Positions 17,880 to 26,936 are shown, numbered from the stretch's first letter. The stretch: DNA of 64,000 nucleotides from Microcystis aeruginosa NIES-4325 (GCF_008974145.1 NZ_BJKP01000021.1:1-64000); one strand, 5' to 3'. Numbers and translations are program-made. Notes: generated by a model from the sequence alone, not told the origin.

Positions 17880-19121
17880 ATGGCACAGTTAGAGATTTTG
17901 GAAGAAATAGAAGCGGTGGATTTTGCGGAAGAAGAAGATGATGTTGAAGGAGAATCAGCAAACCAAAAAAAACTACAACTCAAAGAAATCTCCGAGACTG
18001 TTGTTGCTGGAAGTGATTGGACTACCGCAACGATCCGCGATCAATTAATTCGAGAAAATATTCAACTCAATCCGCGCTTTCAAAGACGAGATGCTTGGAA
18101 TATTACTCGTAAAAGTCGATTTATTGAATCCCTAATTCTAGGGTTTCCAGTCCCACAGATTGTCTTAGCTACTAATAATAAGGAAAAAGGTAAATTTATT
18201 GTTCTTGATGGCAAACAACGCCTACTAACAATTTTACAGTTTTATGGTGACAGTGCCACACCTAATAATAGTTTTACTTTAAAAGATTTAGAATTTCTAG
18301 ATAATCTCAATGGCCGCCAATATCAGGATCTAAAAAATGACTTCAATTTGAATGATATCTTAGACCAACTGGATAATCAAACTATCCGCACGATTGTTAT
18401 CCGTAATTGGAAAACGGAGAGTTTCCTTCATAAAATTTTTCTGCGTCTCAATGTGGAAAATACCCCTTTGTCTCCACAGGAATTAAGACAAGCATTACAC
18501 CCAGGGGGTTTTATTAATTTTTTAGATGATCGAGCGATCGAAAGTCAAGCATTAAAGAAAATATTTAAATCTTCCTATCCCGATTTCCGGATGCGCGACA
18601 CTGATATACTCTTGCGTTATGTAGCTTTTCATTATTATTTATCCGATTATCGCGGTGATCTTAAAGGATTTCTTGATAATGCTTGTGTCTGGCTTAATGA
18701 TCGATGGGATCAAAACTCAAAAGAAATCAAAAATATTATTGATCAATTTGAAAAAGCTGTCCAGACAACGATTAATATTTTTGGAGAGAAAAACTTTTCC
18801 CGTCTCTGGCTGCCTGAATCGGCAACTTATCGAAGTCAGTTCAATCGAGCAATTTTAGATGTGATGGTTTTTTACTTTTGCGATGATCTAATTAGAGCAG
18901 CTGCCGAGAAAAACAAAGAACAGGTAGAAGACGCATTTAAAAGTTTATGTCGTACTGCCGTTGATCGATTTAAAAATGCTGTATTAATTAGTACAAATAC
19001 TAAACAATCAACCTATGATCGTTTTCATTTATGGGGTCAAGCTTTATCAAAAGTATTAGATATTAACTTCAATATTCCTCAGATGGAAGACAATCGTATT
19101 ATTTTTAAGGGGTTAAGATAG
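17880..19121 (+). CDS. DUF262 (ParB/sulfiredoxin-like fold) protein of a defence-type cassette
   Basis: The ATG at 17880, after a GAGGAG at 17861-17866, gives 413 residues; an upstream TTG frame overlaps the guaA terminator. After an acidic N-terminus comes the DUF262 domain: NPRFQRRDAWN (~64-74), SLILGFPVPQIVL (~84-96) and D110-G-K-Q-R114, which is the family's nucleotide-binding/hydrolysis motif (usual form DGQQR). A helical C-terminal domain follows; I see no DUF1524 HNH nuclease, unlike the GmrSD-type enzymes. DUF262 proteins occur in type IV restriction and other anti-phage systems. The next gene starts 14 bp later, so the two form an operon. Confidence 0.88.
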   Translation: MAQLEILEEIEAVDFAEEEDDVEGESANQKKLQLKEISETVVAGSDWTTATIRDQLIRENIQLNPRFQRRDAWNITRKSRFIESLILGFPVPQIVLATNNKEKGKFIVLDGKQRLLTILQFYGDSATPNNSFTLKDLEFLDNLNGRQYQDLKNDFNLNDILDQLDNQTIRTIVIRNWKTESFLHKIFLRLNVENTPLSPQELRQALHPGGFINFLDDRAIESQALKKIFKSSYPDFRMRDTDILLRYVAFHYYLSDYRGDLKGFLDNACVWLNDRWDQNSKEIKNIIDQFEKAVQTTINIFGEKNFSRLWLPESATYRSQFNRAILDVMVFYFCDDLIRAAAEKNKEQVEDAFKSLCRTAVDRFKNAVLISTNTKQSTYDRFHLWGQALSKVLDINFNIPQMEDNRIIFKGLR

Positions 19122-19135
19122 TTAGTTTTTTTACT

Positions 19136-19874
19136 ATGCCGAAATCTCTGAGATTTAGACAACTAACCAAAGAATTAAATCGACTAAAAAAACAATTACT
19201 ATGGCATAGAACGAGTTAGTTAGGACGCTTTCAATTTTCAAACTCTTATCGGTCAAGGGTTTCAGCGATTGATTGTCCTAACCACCCCGATCTTTGCTAT
19301 ACCTCGTAAATTCAGCGAGATAAATAACTATTCTGAAAGACAGTTAGCGTTGACTTTTGCCTATAGAGTTTTTGCTCATGCTGAGATTGAATCTTATCTT
19401 GAAGATCGAGTTTGGGATACCGTACTGACAGCAAAAAAAATCTGGGATAATCAAGGTAAAGCTAGTGGAGTTTTGTTATGTGTAATCGCTTTTTCTGGTC
19501 AAGAAATGGAAGCTCCTCCCGACACCCTTACTCCTCTTAAAGGTAAGAAAAATCTGCCTGAAGATAAACTAAAAATAACTAAAAAAATTGACATAGCGAT
19601 TAGATGTTTTAAATCAGTTATCGATCAAAATCATGGGATTAAAGAAACTAACCTATTAAAATTACTCTTACCAATTGGCATCGATAGTGATGACTTAGAT
19701 AAAGTTTGGTTACTAAATATGGATACTTTTGGAGAAGAACGCGGTGAAATCGCTCATTCTTCAGCAATAAAAACGAAACAACCGCCTAACCCTGCCGACG
19801 AATTAGAGAAAGTTAAACAAATTATTCAAGAATTAGAGAAAGTTGATCAATTGATTACTAACTTGCTCAAGTAA
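19136..19874 (+). pseudogene. HEPN-domain (RiboL-PSP/MAE_28990-like) predicted RNase, 5' end disrupted
   Basis: Two frames seem to make one gene. A 27-codon ORF (19136-19219) starts 14 bp after the DUF262 stop and encodes MPKSLRFRQLTKELNRLKKQ, a typical start for this HEPN group. The body lies in another frame from a TTG at 19269 (201 residues): YSERQLALTFAYRVFAHAEIE, then the HEPN catalytic motif R158-x4-H163 in GEERGEIAHSS, then a closing coiled coil. About 80-100 bp between the two parts fits neither and carries GTTAGGAC/GTCCTAAC inverted repeats at 19219-19226 and 19275-19282. Without the first part the product may still be made from TTG, but no good ribosome binding site is seen. HEPN proteins of this type are predicted RNases of defence systems. 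Confidence 0.75.
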
Positions 19875-19921
19875 TTGCCCTCTTAATAAAACTTAAAGTG
19901 TTAATTATATCAGAAATACAG

Positions 19922-19927
19922 TATAAT
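19922..19927 (+). promoter_or_regulatory. Possible -10 box for the methyltransferase gene
   Basis: A consensus TATAAT lies 33 bp before the GTG start in the 85-bp gap after the HEPN frame; the -35 region is poor. It would let the methyltransferase be expressed independently of the two upstream genes. Confidence 0.4.
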
Positions 19928-19959
19928 GAAAGGCGGACAATAGAGAGCTAATCATCAAA

Positions 19960-21228
19960 GTGAAACATAGACCAATTGCGATCGATTTATTTGCTGGCTG
20001 CGGTGGGATGTCCCTTGGTCTAGAAGCGGCGGGATTTGATATTGCTGTAGCGGTGGAGTTTGATGCAGTCCATTCCTTGGTTCATCATTTTAACTTTCCC
20101 TATTGTCAAACTATCTGCCGGGATATAGCCAAAGTAACAAGTAGAGAAATATGGGAATTATTAAAACTAAAAGGCTATGCCACCGATGTTAGTTTAATTG
20201 CCGGCGGTCCGCCGTGCCAAGGTTTTTCATTAATTGGTAAACGACAAACAGATGATCCTAGAAATTCTCTTGTATTTGAATATCTGCGGATTGTAGCAGA
20301 AATTAAACCCAAGTATTTTATCTTTGAAAATGTCCCCGGCATGGCTACGGGTAAACATAAACAATTTTTAGAGGAGTTAATCTCTGAATTTGAAGCTATT
20401 GGCTATACAATTAATCAGCCAATTAAAATCCTGGATGCCAGTGAATACGGCGCACCACAAAAGCGCAGGAGATTAATCTTAATTGGTAGTCGAAAAGACG
20501 TGCCCATGGCTAAATATCCTTTGACAAAGACCGTCGATTTAAACTCAGCCAAAAAATCAGCTTTTACCAGCGTCTATGATGCGATTTCAGATTTGGAATT
20601 AATACCTGCCTTTATCGATACTGATTTAGGCATACCTGCATCAAAATTAGATTATAGTGGTAAGAGGAAAAAATATTCAGTGCAGCCAAGGGATATTTTT
20701 AAACTTTGCCATCAAAGAACAGTAGATACAAAAATCTATGGGCATATAGGCTCAGTTCATACCCAAAGATCAATTGATAGATTTATCGTAACCGAACCGG
20801 GTACAGTGGAACCAAAAAGTCGCTTTTTAAAGCTTTCTCCCACCGGTTTATGCAATACTCTCCGGGCCGGAACTAATAGTGACAAAGGGGCCTATACTGC
20901 TCCTAGACCCATTCACTATTCTATTCCTCGTTGTATTACTGTACGAGAAGCCGCCAGATTACATACATTTCCCGATTGGTTTCAGTTTCACCGCACAATA
21001 TGGCATGGTTTTCGTGAGATTGGTAATGCAGTTATTCCGCTATTATCGAAAGAACTTGGCTCTTCTGTGATGGGAGCAATGAATATTAATCCAGCCAATT
21101 TCGACCAGCTTATTTTGGAAAGAATGCCCGAAGACTTATTGCTATATAATATGTCTCAGGCATCAAACTATTGGGGAATCTCTGACGATGTTATCCCTAA
21201 AAGAAAACGAGGTGTCTCTCAGAGATAG
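19960..21228 (+). CDS. DNA (cytosine-5-)-methyltransferase
   Basis: A 422-residue m5C methyltransferase with all key motifs: I, DLFAGCGGMSLG (residues 9-20, AdoMet binding); IV, GGPPCQGFS with catalytic C86; VI, E123-N-V; VIII, Q167-K-R-R-R171; a target-recognition region of about 150 residues; and IX-X near the end, with REIGNAVIPLL. It starts with GTG. The recognition sequence cannot be read from the protein. No ordinary restriction endonuclease gene is adjacent; upstream are the DUF262 and HEPN genes on the same strand, so it may protect host DNA from, or label DNA for, those proteins. Alternatively it is a solitary methylase. Confidence 0.93.
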   Translation: MKHRPIAIDLFAGCGGMSLGLEAAGFDIAVAVEFDAVHSLVHHFNFPYCQTICRDIAKVTSREIWELLKLKGYATDVSLIAGGPPCQGFSLIGKRQTDDPRNSLVFEYLRIVAEIKPKYFIFENVPGMATGKHKQFLEELISEFEAIGYTINQPIKILDASEYGAPQKRRRLILIGSRKDVPMAKYPLTKTVDLNSAKKSAFTSVYDAISDLELIPAFIDTDLGIPASKLDYSGKRKKYSVQPRDIFKLCHQRTVDTKIYGHIGSVHTQRSIDRFIVTEPGTVEPKSRFLKLSPTGLCNTLRAGTNSDKGAYTAPRPIHYSIPRCITVREAARLHTFPDWFQFHRTIWHGFREIGNAVIPLLSKELGSSVMGAMNINPANFDQLILERMPEDLLLYNMSQASNYWGISDDVIPKRKRGVSQR

Positions 21229-21316
21229 TACGATTAACTGCCAATCGAACTTTAAAAACCTGCTCCTTTCTCCCCACTCTCCTATACTTTTTAAACAGGA
21301 TTTACTATCATTTTTA

Positions 21317-22936
21317 TTATTCAGGAACCGTCCACCAAGCAAGAGCAAAAGCTTGTTCTTTCTCGTTAACTTGTTGACGATATTGAACCCGAATTTTATA
21401 GTTTCCAGAGATGGGTACAGGACAAAAAATATGCTCTAAACTATCACTATCACTCAGGGAAGCACAGGTGTATTTAGCATTATTATCCTCCTGGTCAGGT
21501 AAAAGATAAACATCTAAATTATTCAGTCCGAGATCCTGGAAACTTTCATCGATATCATAGAGATTATTACGATTAGTATCGATTAGTTCTACCAAACGAT
21601 CCCAAGCTAAAGTTATCGAAACAAAACTATTAGCTTTTAATGGCTTCTCTAGGGCATAATCTTGATAACTATTAGCGGTAACTGTACCGTAATCCCAACC
21701 AATGGCAGGAATAGATTCTGCGGCGGACCATTGACCATTACTAAACTGTTGGTAGGCGCGAAAAGTGTTAAGATGTCCCGTCCCCATCTGCATATCTAAA
21801 GGAATTTTCGGGTCTTTATAAGCATCGGACTCTAACCAAGTTTTTTGGTCTTTAGTTAAGACCGTCCGTCTCATACCTAATCGTAACCCATCGCCCGTAT
21901 CTTTAATTTTATCGGCAGCATTAAGCATCACTGCCTTCATCACTTGATGATGACGAGAATCGAGACTCCAATGGGTATTTTTTTGATTAATTTGTTGATC
22001 GCCGTATTCTTGTAAAAGTGCCACCGATGCCGTAATATGAGGAGCGGCGAAACTGGTGCCACTAACAGTATTTAATTTACCTTTGAGGTCATAAAGTTCT
22101 ATTTTATTGCCAGGGGCAACTAAATTAATTGACCGCCGCAAACCATCATTAATTTCCCGTTTAATTAAACTGCGACCAATACCCACCGGCAAAGCACTAA
22201 TATTAGCAAAATCAACTTTAGTAAATTTTCCTTCTCTTTTGGCTGTATAAGCGGTAGTAATGCCGTTAAAGTGATCGGTGGGAATGGGAATTCCTCCCTT
22301 ACCCTGATTACCAGCAATTACATAAAGAACATCATCAACTCGCGATGACCAATCAACACATTGAGTTAATAAAGCTTGACCATCTAATTTTGGTTCCCGT
22401 CGCTGATCTCTTTGCAAAGATTCCCCAAAACTAAAGTTAATCGCCCGCACATCACCGCTATTTTGTCGGGCAATATTTTGACTGGTAAGACATTCTTCTG
22501 GTTGTCCGCCGCGTCGCAAAGAACCCACAGCCCCCGAATATAATCTCGCTTTTGGGGCCACTCCGGGGATTTTTTTATCATCACTGACCATCACCGTTGC
22601 CACCATAGCGGCGTGATTATCGAGATAGGTATTGGGTTTGGCAATTTGATCGCGAAAAAAAACACCGGCTAATTTATAGGGAGGCTGCCAAGCTGCCACT
22701 TTATCATAACCAAACTGAGCCGGTCGGCCGATTTCCACTTGACCGATGGCAATTTTTCGCCCTAATAAATTATAGGGTTCCGCCCGCAGGCGATCGGCAT
22801 AAATTCCCTGTTCACCGATGGAATTAGAAAGAACTAGGGAAGGAAGGAGAATTATCGTTACTACTAACCCGACGACAAACCAAAACCCTCTTTTCATCAT
22901 CAGCAATCCTGCGGCAGTAAGGTGATATCGATCCAT
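21317..22936 (-). CDS. Exported S8 (subtilisin-like) peptidase homologue, catalytic Asp unclear
   Basis: A 539-residue protein with an N-terminal membrane/signal segment (~18-36). Subtilisin-type motifs seen: His108 in DNHAAMVATVM, the oxyanion Asn210 in VIAGNQG and Ser295 in SGTSFAAPHITAS. In the strand where subtilases have the catalytic Asp, the sequence is IAIGQVEIG (62-70), so Asp is missing or replaced by Gln66/Glu68. The C-terminal ~150 residues form a beta-rich domain with aspartates (DTNRNNLYDIDESFQDLG) that could bind calcium. It is probably periplasmic. Convergent with the methyltransferase gene. It may be an active enzyme with altered chemistry or a non-catalytic relative. Confidence 0.85.
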   Translation of the reverse strand: MDRYHLTAAGLLMMKRGFWFVVGLVVTIILLPSLVLSNSIGEQGIYADRLRAEPYNLLGRKIAIGQVEIGRPAQFGYDKVAAWQPPYKLAGVFFRDQIAKPNTYLDNHAAMVATVMVSDDKKIPGVAPKARLYSGAVGSLRRGGQPEECLTSQNIARQNSGDVRAINFSFGESLQRDQRREPKLDGQALLTQCVDWSSRVDDVLYVIAGNQGKGGIPIPTDHFNGITTAYTAKREGKFTKVDFANISALPVGIGRSLIKREINDGLRRSINLVAPGNKIELYDLKGKLNTVSGTSFAAPHITASVALLQEYGDQQINQKNTHWSLDSRHHQVMKAVMLNAADKIKDTGDGLRLGMRRTVLTKDQKTWLESDAYKDPKIPLDMQMGTGHLNTFRAYQQFSNGQWSAAESIPAIGWDYGTVTANSYQDYALEKPLKANSFVSITLAWDRLVELIDTNRNNLYDIDESFQDLGLNNLDVYLLPDQEDNNAKYTCASLSDSDSLEHIFCPVPISGNYKIRVQYRQQVNEKEQAFALAWWTVPE

Positions 22937-22979
22937 TCTAAGACAGAAATATCAGAAAATACCTAAGTCTCTTTTTTGG

Positions 22980-24065
22980 CTAGGCGGGATGGTAATAAAA
23001 AGCCACTGCCAAGATTAAATAGGTGGCTAGTAATAGGGTTCCATCTAACCAATTGGAACGACCGGTAAAGCTGATTAAATTAGTAACAACCACCGCTACA
23101 ATCAAAGCCACCACGTTAAAGGGATTAAAATTTAAATCCATCGGTTGCTGCCAAAATTGACCGATAAAAACTAATAAAGGTGCCACGAATAAAGCCACCA
23201 ATAAACTATCACCCATAGCCACGGAAACCGTTAAATCCATCTGATTTTTTAGGGCTAATTGAGTGACGGTAACTATTCCAGAAACATCGCTAATTAAAGG
23301 AATAAAAATCACCCCGATAAAGAGAGGAGTGAGATTAAATCCTTCCATCACCGATTCCACTACATCAACAAATAAATCTGACTCATAGGCTACAGCTACG
23401 GTGGAAGTAAGCAGCACAAGTAACCAAATCCAGACTTGAGCTTTTTCTTCCTCACTAACCTGATTGTCGGGGGTATTTTCGTTACTTAATCCCACTTCGT
23501 AGAGATAGCTATGGGTTTTGAGGGAAAATAATAAAGTTAACCCGTAAACTATTAATAAAACCGTGGCGGTGACTAGGGAAAGACTGAGAATATCGGCAAC
23601 TTCCACCACGTTAGATGTATATATTACCAAAGTTGGTAAAGCGATCGCTATTACTGCTAACGTCATGGAAGAACCATTTACCCGCGCTAAAATTGGTTTA
23701 AATGCTTGCTCTTTGTAGCGAATTCCTCCCGTGAGCATTCCCATGCCCATAAATAATAATAAATCGCTGAGAATACTGCCGGTAATACTGGCTTGTACGA
23801 TGTCCACCAAGCCTTTTTTTAGGGCAATTAAGGCAATAACTAAAGTGGTAGTATTGCCAAAGATAGCATTAACTAATCCTCCCAAAGTTGGCCCAGTGAC
23901 TACGGCAACTCTTTCCACGGCCGTACTTAACCAAATTGACAGGGGAATGATCGATAAAGCGGCAGTGATAAAAATAGCTTGATCTCCCCAATTAAGACGA
24001 CTAGCGACCACCGATAGGGGAATAAATAATAGGAAAGCAAAGGAGACAATTTTTCTTAAATTCAT
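22980..24065 (-). CDS. cax: Calcium/proton exchanger (CaCA family, Cax type)
   Basis: A 361-residue membrane protein with about eleven helices in two related halves. Each half carries the alpha-repeat of cation exchangers: GNTTTLVIALIALKKG (about residues 69-84) and the second around PLISDVSGIVTV and GDSLLVALFVAPLLVF, with conserved acidic residues in an acidic linker (SNENTPDNQVSEEEKAQ). It should export Ca2+ in exchange for protons. The first repeat has Thr where many members have the 'GNA-P/T-E' Glu, which is unusual. Its start overlaps the cupredoxin stop by 4 bp, so the two are translationally coupled. Confidence 0.88.
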   Translation of the reverse strand: MNLRKIVSFAFLLFIPLSVVASRLNWGDQAIFITAALSIIPLSIWLSTAVERVAVVTGPTLGGLVNAIFGNTTTLVIALIALKKGLVDIVQASITGSILSDLLLFMGMGMLTGGIRYKEQAFKPILARVNGSSMTLAVIAIALPTLVIYTSNVVEVADILSLSLVTATVLLIVYGLTLLFSLKTHSYLYEVGLSNENTPDNQVSEEEKAQVWIWLLVLLTSTVAVAYESDLFVDVVESVMEGFNLTPLFIGVIFIPLISDVSGIVTVTQLALKNQMDLTVSVAMGDSLLVALFVAPLLVFIGQFWQQPMDLNFNPFNVVALIVAVVVTNLISFTGRSNWLDGTLLLATYLILAVAFYYHPA

Positions 24066-24523
24066 GGGTTATTAATGGCAATTTCTCCCATCATTCCCGC
24101 TTCAGCATGACCCGGAATAGTACAGATTAATTTATACTTACCAGTTTTGAGAGGAACTATCACCCATTCTGCCTGTGCATTAGGTTTTAATTCTAGTTCG
24201 TGAATTGCCCCTTTAATCTCCACTTTTCCCGCTTCAACTTTCTGCGTCCAACTAGCATCGGCGAAGTCTTTAGCGGTAAAATAATGTTTAGTGGGGCTGG
24301 GATTATCGAGGATTAACTTATATTTTTGTCCAGCAATAAAGTCTAATTGACTAGGAAAGAATTTTAATTCTCCTTGTCCGGAGCCTAGACTAATTTTAAC
24401 TTCTAGGGGGACCGAACCAGCGAAGGCGGGAAAAGTCACTAACCAACAACCAATTAAAACTATTACTACTGCCACAAATTTTTGATAGATATCCTTGCCA
24501 GCGAAGTAGGGATTAGAATTCAT
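24062..24523 (-). CDS. Exported cupredoxin (plastocyanin/azurin-like)
   Basis: A 153-residue protein with an N-terminal hydrophobic segment (FVAVVIVLIGCWLVTFPAFAGS) that acts as a signal peptide or anchor, followed by a cupredoxin domain. Likely type 1 copper ligands are the His in SPTKHYFTAKDF and the Cys-His-Met set in CTIPGHAEAGM near the C-terminus. It is not the photosynthetic plastocyanin: spacing and surrounding sequence differ, and it resembles the small 'plastocyanin/azurin family' proteins. It is upstream of and overlaps cax. Copper binding is inferred from the motif. Confidence 0.88.
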   Translation of the reverse strand: MNSNPYFAGKDIYQKFVAVVIVLIGCWLVTFPAFAGSVPLEVKISLGSGQGELKFFPSQLDFIAGQKYKLILDNPSPTKHYFTAKDFADASWTQKVEAGKVEIKGAIHELELKPNAQAEWVIVPLKTGKYKLICTIPGHAEAGMMGEIAINNP

Positions 24524-24685
24524 TTTGTTCCTGCAGCTGATAATAGAGACAATCCGGCGGCTTTGACGATAATTTTACAACAAGTGGTGATTCTTTCTGG
24601 CTCTCTTTCCTTCCATTCCCTAAAAGTCCCTTGGTCATGGTTAAAACCGCAGGACTTCTAGCCACTGTCAGTTAAATCGACAAAA

Positions 24686-24994
24686 TTAATCTAAGCTATC
24701 GGGAGAATGGGGATAAAGTTGTTCTGCTTCTGGACAATCTTCCGAGACATTAATATCAGGATTCGTCCGCGACACCGATGCCAGTTTTCTGCTCACCGCA
24801 CCGATACTTTCTAAACGCACCATTTCTTCCCAAGAACTAATCTCGTCTTCTTCTTCTGTTTCGTAGCGAATGGTGACGAGATCGCTTTCTAGATCGATAA
24901 TACGAGCATTATCAATCCATCTTTGCTGATCGCGCAAGAAAATGCAGACTTCCTGACCATCCATACAGAATTGATAAATCTTGCGGTGTAACAT
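24686..24994 (-). CDS. Small conserved cyanobacterial protein (DUF6679-like)
   Basis: A 102-residue acidic protein: MLHRKIYQFCMDGQEVCIFLRDQQRW, a beta-rich middle with LESDLVTIRYETEEEDEISSWEEMVRLESIGAVS, and an acidic tail. From memory it resembles a cyanobacterial family listed as DUF6679; I cannot check. There is no membrane segment. Function unknown. It stands alone, with a 160-bp spacer before the cupredoxin gene in which I see nothing. Confidence 0.65.
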   Translation of the reverse strand: MLHRKIYQFCMDGQEVCIFLRDQQRWIDNARIIDLESDLVTIRYETEEEDEISSWEEMVRLESIGAVSRKLASVSRTNPDINVSEDCPEAEQLYPHSPDSLD

Positions 24995-25315
24995 AAATTG
25001 CTCCTAAACAGCTTCTTTTGTTGGATTCAACTAACGGGAAGTGACAAAATGCCAATCTCAGCAATAGCTCAAAAGTTCCCGCGGATAACACAAAAGGGAG
25101 AAAAATTCCGCTATCAGTGGCAAGAATGGGAAAGGAAAGTCAGGTTTCCGGTTTGGGGCTACGTTCTTCAAAGACATCGATTCGATTAATAGACGGCCTC
25201 GGCGATTCACTAAAAAATCGCCCTTATAGAGTCATTGTGACACAAAATTTCACTTCCTAACAGTATCTGTAGATGGAATGGGGGAATTTCAACTAAAACT
25301 CTAAAACCCCAACAC
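24995..25315. other. Gene-free spacer with a small hairpin
   Basis: No convincing gene. A 63-codon open frame (24998-25189) has no recognisable content. A GGCGATT/AATCGCC hairpin lies at 25201-25222. Near 25300 an AAAACCCCAACACC segment is the complement of the G-rich repeat at 56989-57023. Confidence 0.5.
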
Positions 25316-26167
25316 CTAACCCCGATGCTGATTTAGAATAGCCATCATATTTTGGGCTACCGCTGCTGTTTGTTCGAGCATAGCAAAATGACCACAATCG
25401 GATAACTCAATCACGTTGCTGCCAGTTTCAAACAAGGGATGAAAACTGGCCAGATGGTTAACGTACTTAACCTCCATAATCGTATCCTCTTTCCCCGCCA
25501 GAAAATAGACCGGCTGCGGGAGACGAGAGACAATCTGGGGTAAAAGATGAACTTCATCGATAGTGGTGGTTTCCAAAAGTGACCCTAGGGCTGCTTGGTA
25601 ATCGGCCCGAACAAAATCAATCACGCGCTGTTTGCCCCATTTTTTACTTAGGGTTTGCTTGACCATCATCCGCGAGAATAAAAGATCAATAAAGGGAACA
25701 CTGGGCAACCAAGGCGGTCTTCTCTGTAGAATCTGTCTCCCGGCTTCTCGAAATCGCTCAAATTCCTCCTTTAGATAGATGCCACCGCCGGCATTCATAC
25801 AGATTACCCCTTTAATCCGTTCGGGACAGCTATCTGCAGCCCACAAAGCAACACTACCACCGAGGGAATGACCAACTAACCAAGCAGCATTGAGGTTTAA
25901 GCGGTTAAGAAGGGTAATAACGTCTTGGGAGTAGGATTCAAGGTTATAACTGCTAGGAGGACTGTTAGAGGTGATTTTTTGGGAGTCGCCAAAGCCCCGG
26001 AGATCGTAAACTAGACAGGGATAATCCAGGGAGAGAATATCTACCAAAGGCTGCCAGTAGTGACGACTCAGCAGCCAACCGTGTATAAAGACTAAAACCG
26101 GTTTATCCCCTTGGGGCGAAAATAACTCGTAACTGTGGGATACTCCCGATATGTCGATGGTAGGCAT
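25316..26167 (-). CDS. Alpha/beta-fold hydrolase
   Basis: A 283-residue single-domain hydrolase. The oxyanion-hole motif FIHGWLLSRHYW (about 28-39), the nucleophile elbow GHSLGGSVALW (~99-109), an acid in the GKEDTIMEVKYV region (~225) and the catalytic His in DCGHFAMLEQ (~257) complete the triad. The substrate is unknown; similar proteins are esterases, epoxide hydrolases or haloperoxidase-like enzymes. It has no signal peptide and is expected in the cytoplasm. Monocistronic. Confidence 0.9.
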   Translation of the reverse strand: MPTIDISGVSHSYELFSPQGDKPVLVFIHGWLLSRHYWQPLVDILSLDYPCLVYDLRGFGDSQKITSNSPPSSYNLESYSQDVITLLNRLNLNAAWLVGHSLGGSVALWAADSCPERIKGVICMNAGGGIYLKEEFERFREAGRQILQRRPPWLPSVPFIDLLFSRMMVKQTLSKKWGKQRVIDFVRADYQAALGSLLETTTIDEVHLLPQIVSRLPQPVYFLAGKEDTIMEVKYVNHLASFHPLFETGSNVIELSDCGHFAMLEQTAAVAQNMMAILNQHRG

Positions 26168-26398
26168 ATAATCAATCTCAACCTAAGTTAAACCGTTGAT
26201 AGGGGTTACTAGGGAAACTTCTAGAGAAAAATCGGTGTATTTAGCCTTGTTTACAGAGCAAAGTCAGGGAAGCTTAGGATATTCCCTGATAGCTGATCAA
26301 TCAATGCTATAGACAATTTCAAAAGCTTCTACTTTAATTATAAAACACCAGGGATACCTCCCTAAAATAGGATGAAAACCTAAGACCAAGATTTATCT

Positions 26399-26851
26399 AT
26401 GAAATGCGATCGCTTTTTAACTCTTTCCCTCGTGTTAAGTCTGGGATTAGTTTTTCCCCCCTCTTTACCCGCACAAAATCCCCCCGCTACCACCTTTCAA
26501 CCGGGTCCTTGGCAGCCTGTTGCTAGGGTGAATATGAATCGTCCCGTGGAGATTAAAATCATCAATCAAACCGATATTGACCTCAATTATGACCTATCGG
26601 CCAATATTAATTCTTCTCCCCAATTATTATCTCCTGGTACGGAGACAACCCTAAGAGGTTTCGTAATTCCGGCATATATTCTGATTAATCAGGCTAATGC
26701 CGCCGCAGATCGCTATTCTTCCAGTTTAATCTATGCCGTAGAAGTCAATGATGACAATTTAGTCACGATTACTGTCACCAAAGTTCCGGGTAGTACCCCC
26801 GGTTATACCACCTTTAACCTCAATCAACAGGGTGCTATTTATATTTACTAG
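26399..26851 (+). CDS. Exported hypothetical protein
   Basis: A 150-residue protein with a clear signal peptide (MKCDRFLTLSLVLSLGLVFPP, cleavage near SLPAQ). The mature part is beta-rich, with PVEIKIINQTDIDLNYDLS and YAVEVNDDNLVTITVTKV, suggesting a small immunoglobulin- or cupredoxin-like sandwich without cysteines or metal ligands. Likely periplasmic or secreted. I do not recognise the family. It ends just before the interrupted small ORF on the opposite strand. Confidence 0.75.
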   Translation: MKCDRFLTLSLVLSLGLVFPPSLPAQNPPATTFQPGPWQPVARVNMNRPVEIKIINQTDIDLNYDLSANINSSPQLLSPGTETTLRGFVIPAYILINQANAAADRYSSSLIYAVEVNDDNLVTITVTKVPGSTPGYTTFNLNQQGAIYIY

Positions 26852-26936
26852 CTCTAGCTTAAACTGTTGTGGGTCCACCTCGATAATTGTCCCTGCACTT
26901 TCTTAATTAATTCCTCCCGCAGCGGTTGTAGGAGAG

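Noticed and set aside
24998-25189. 63-codon plus-strand frame
   Set aside because: No recognisable domain, no ribosome binding site, and it lies in a spacer with repeat fragments.
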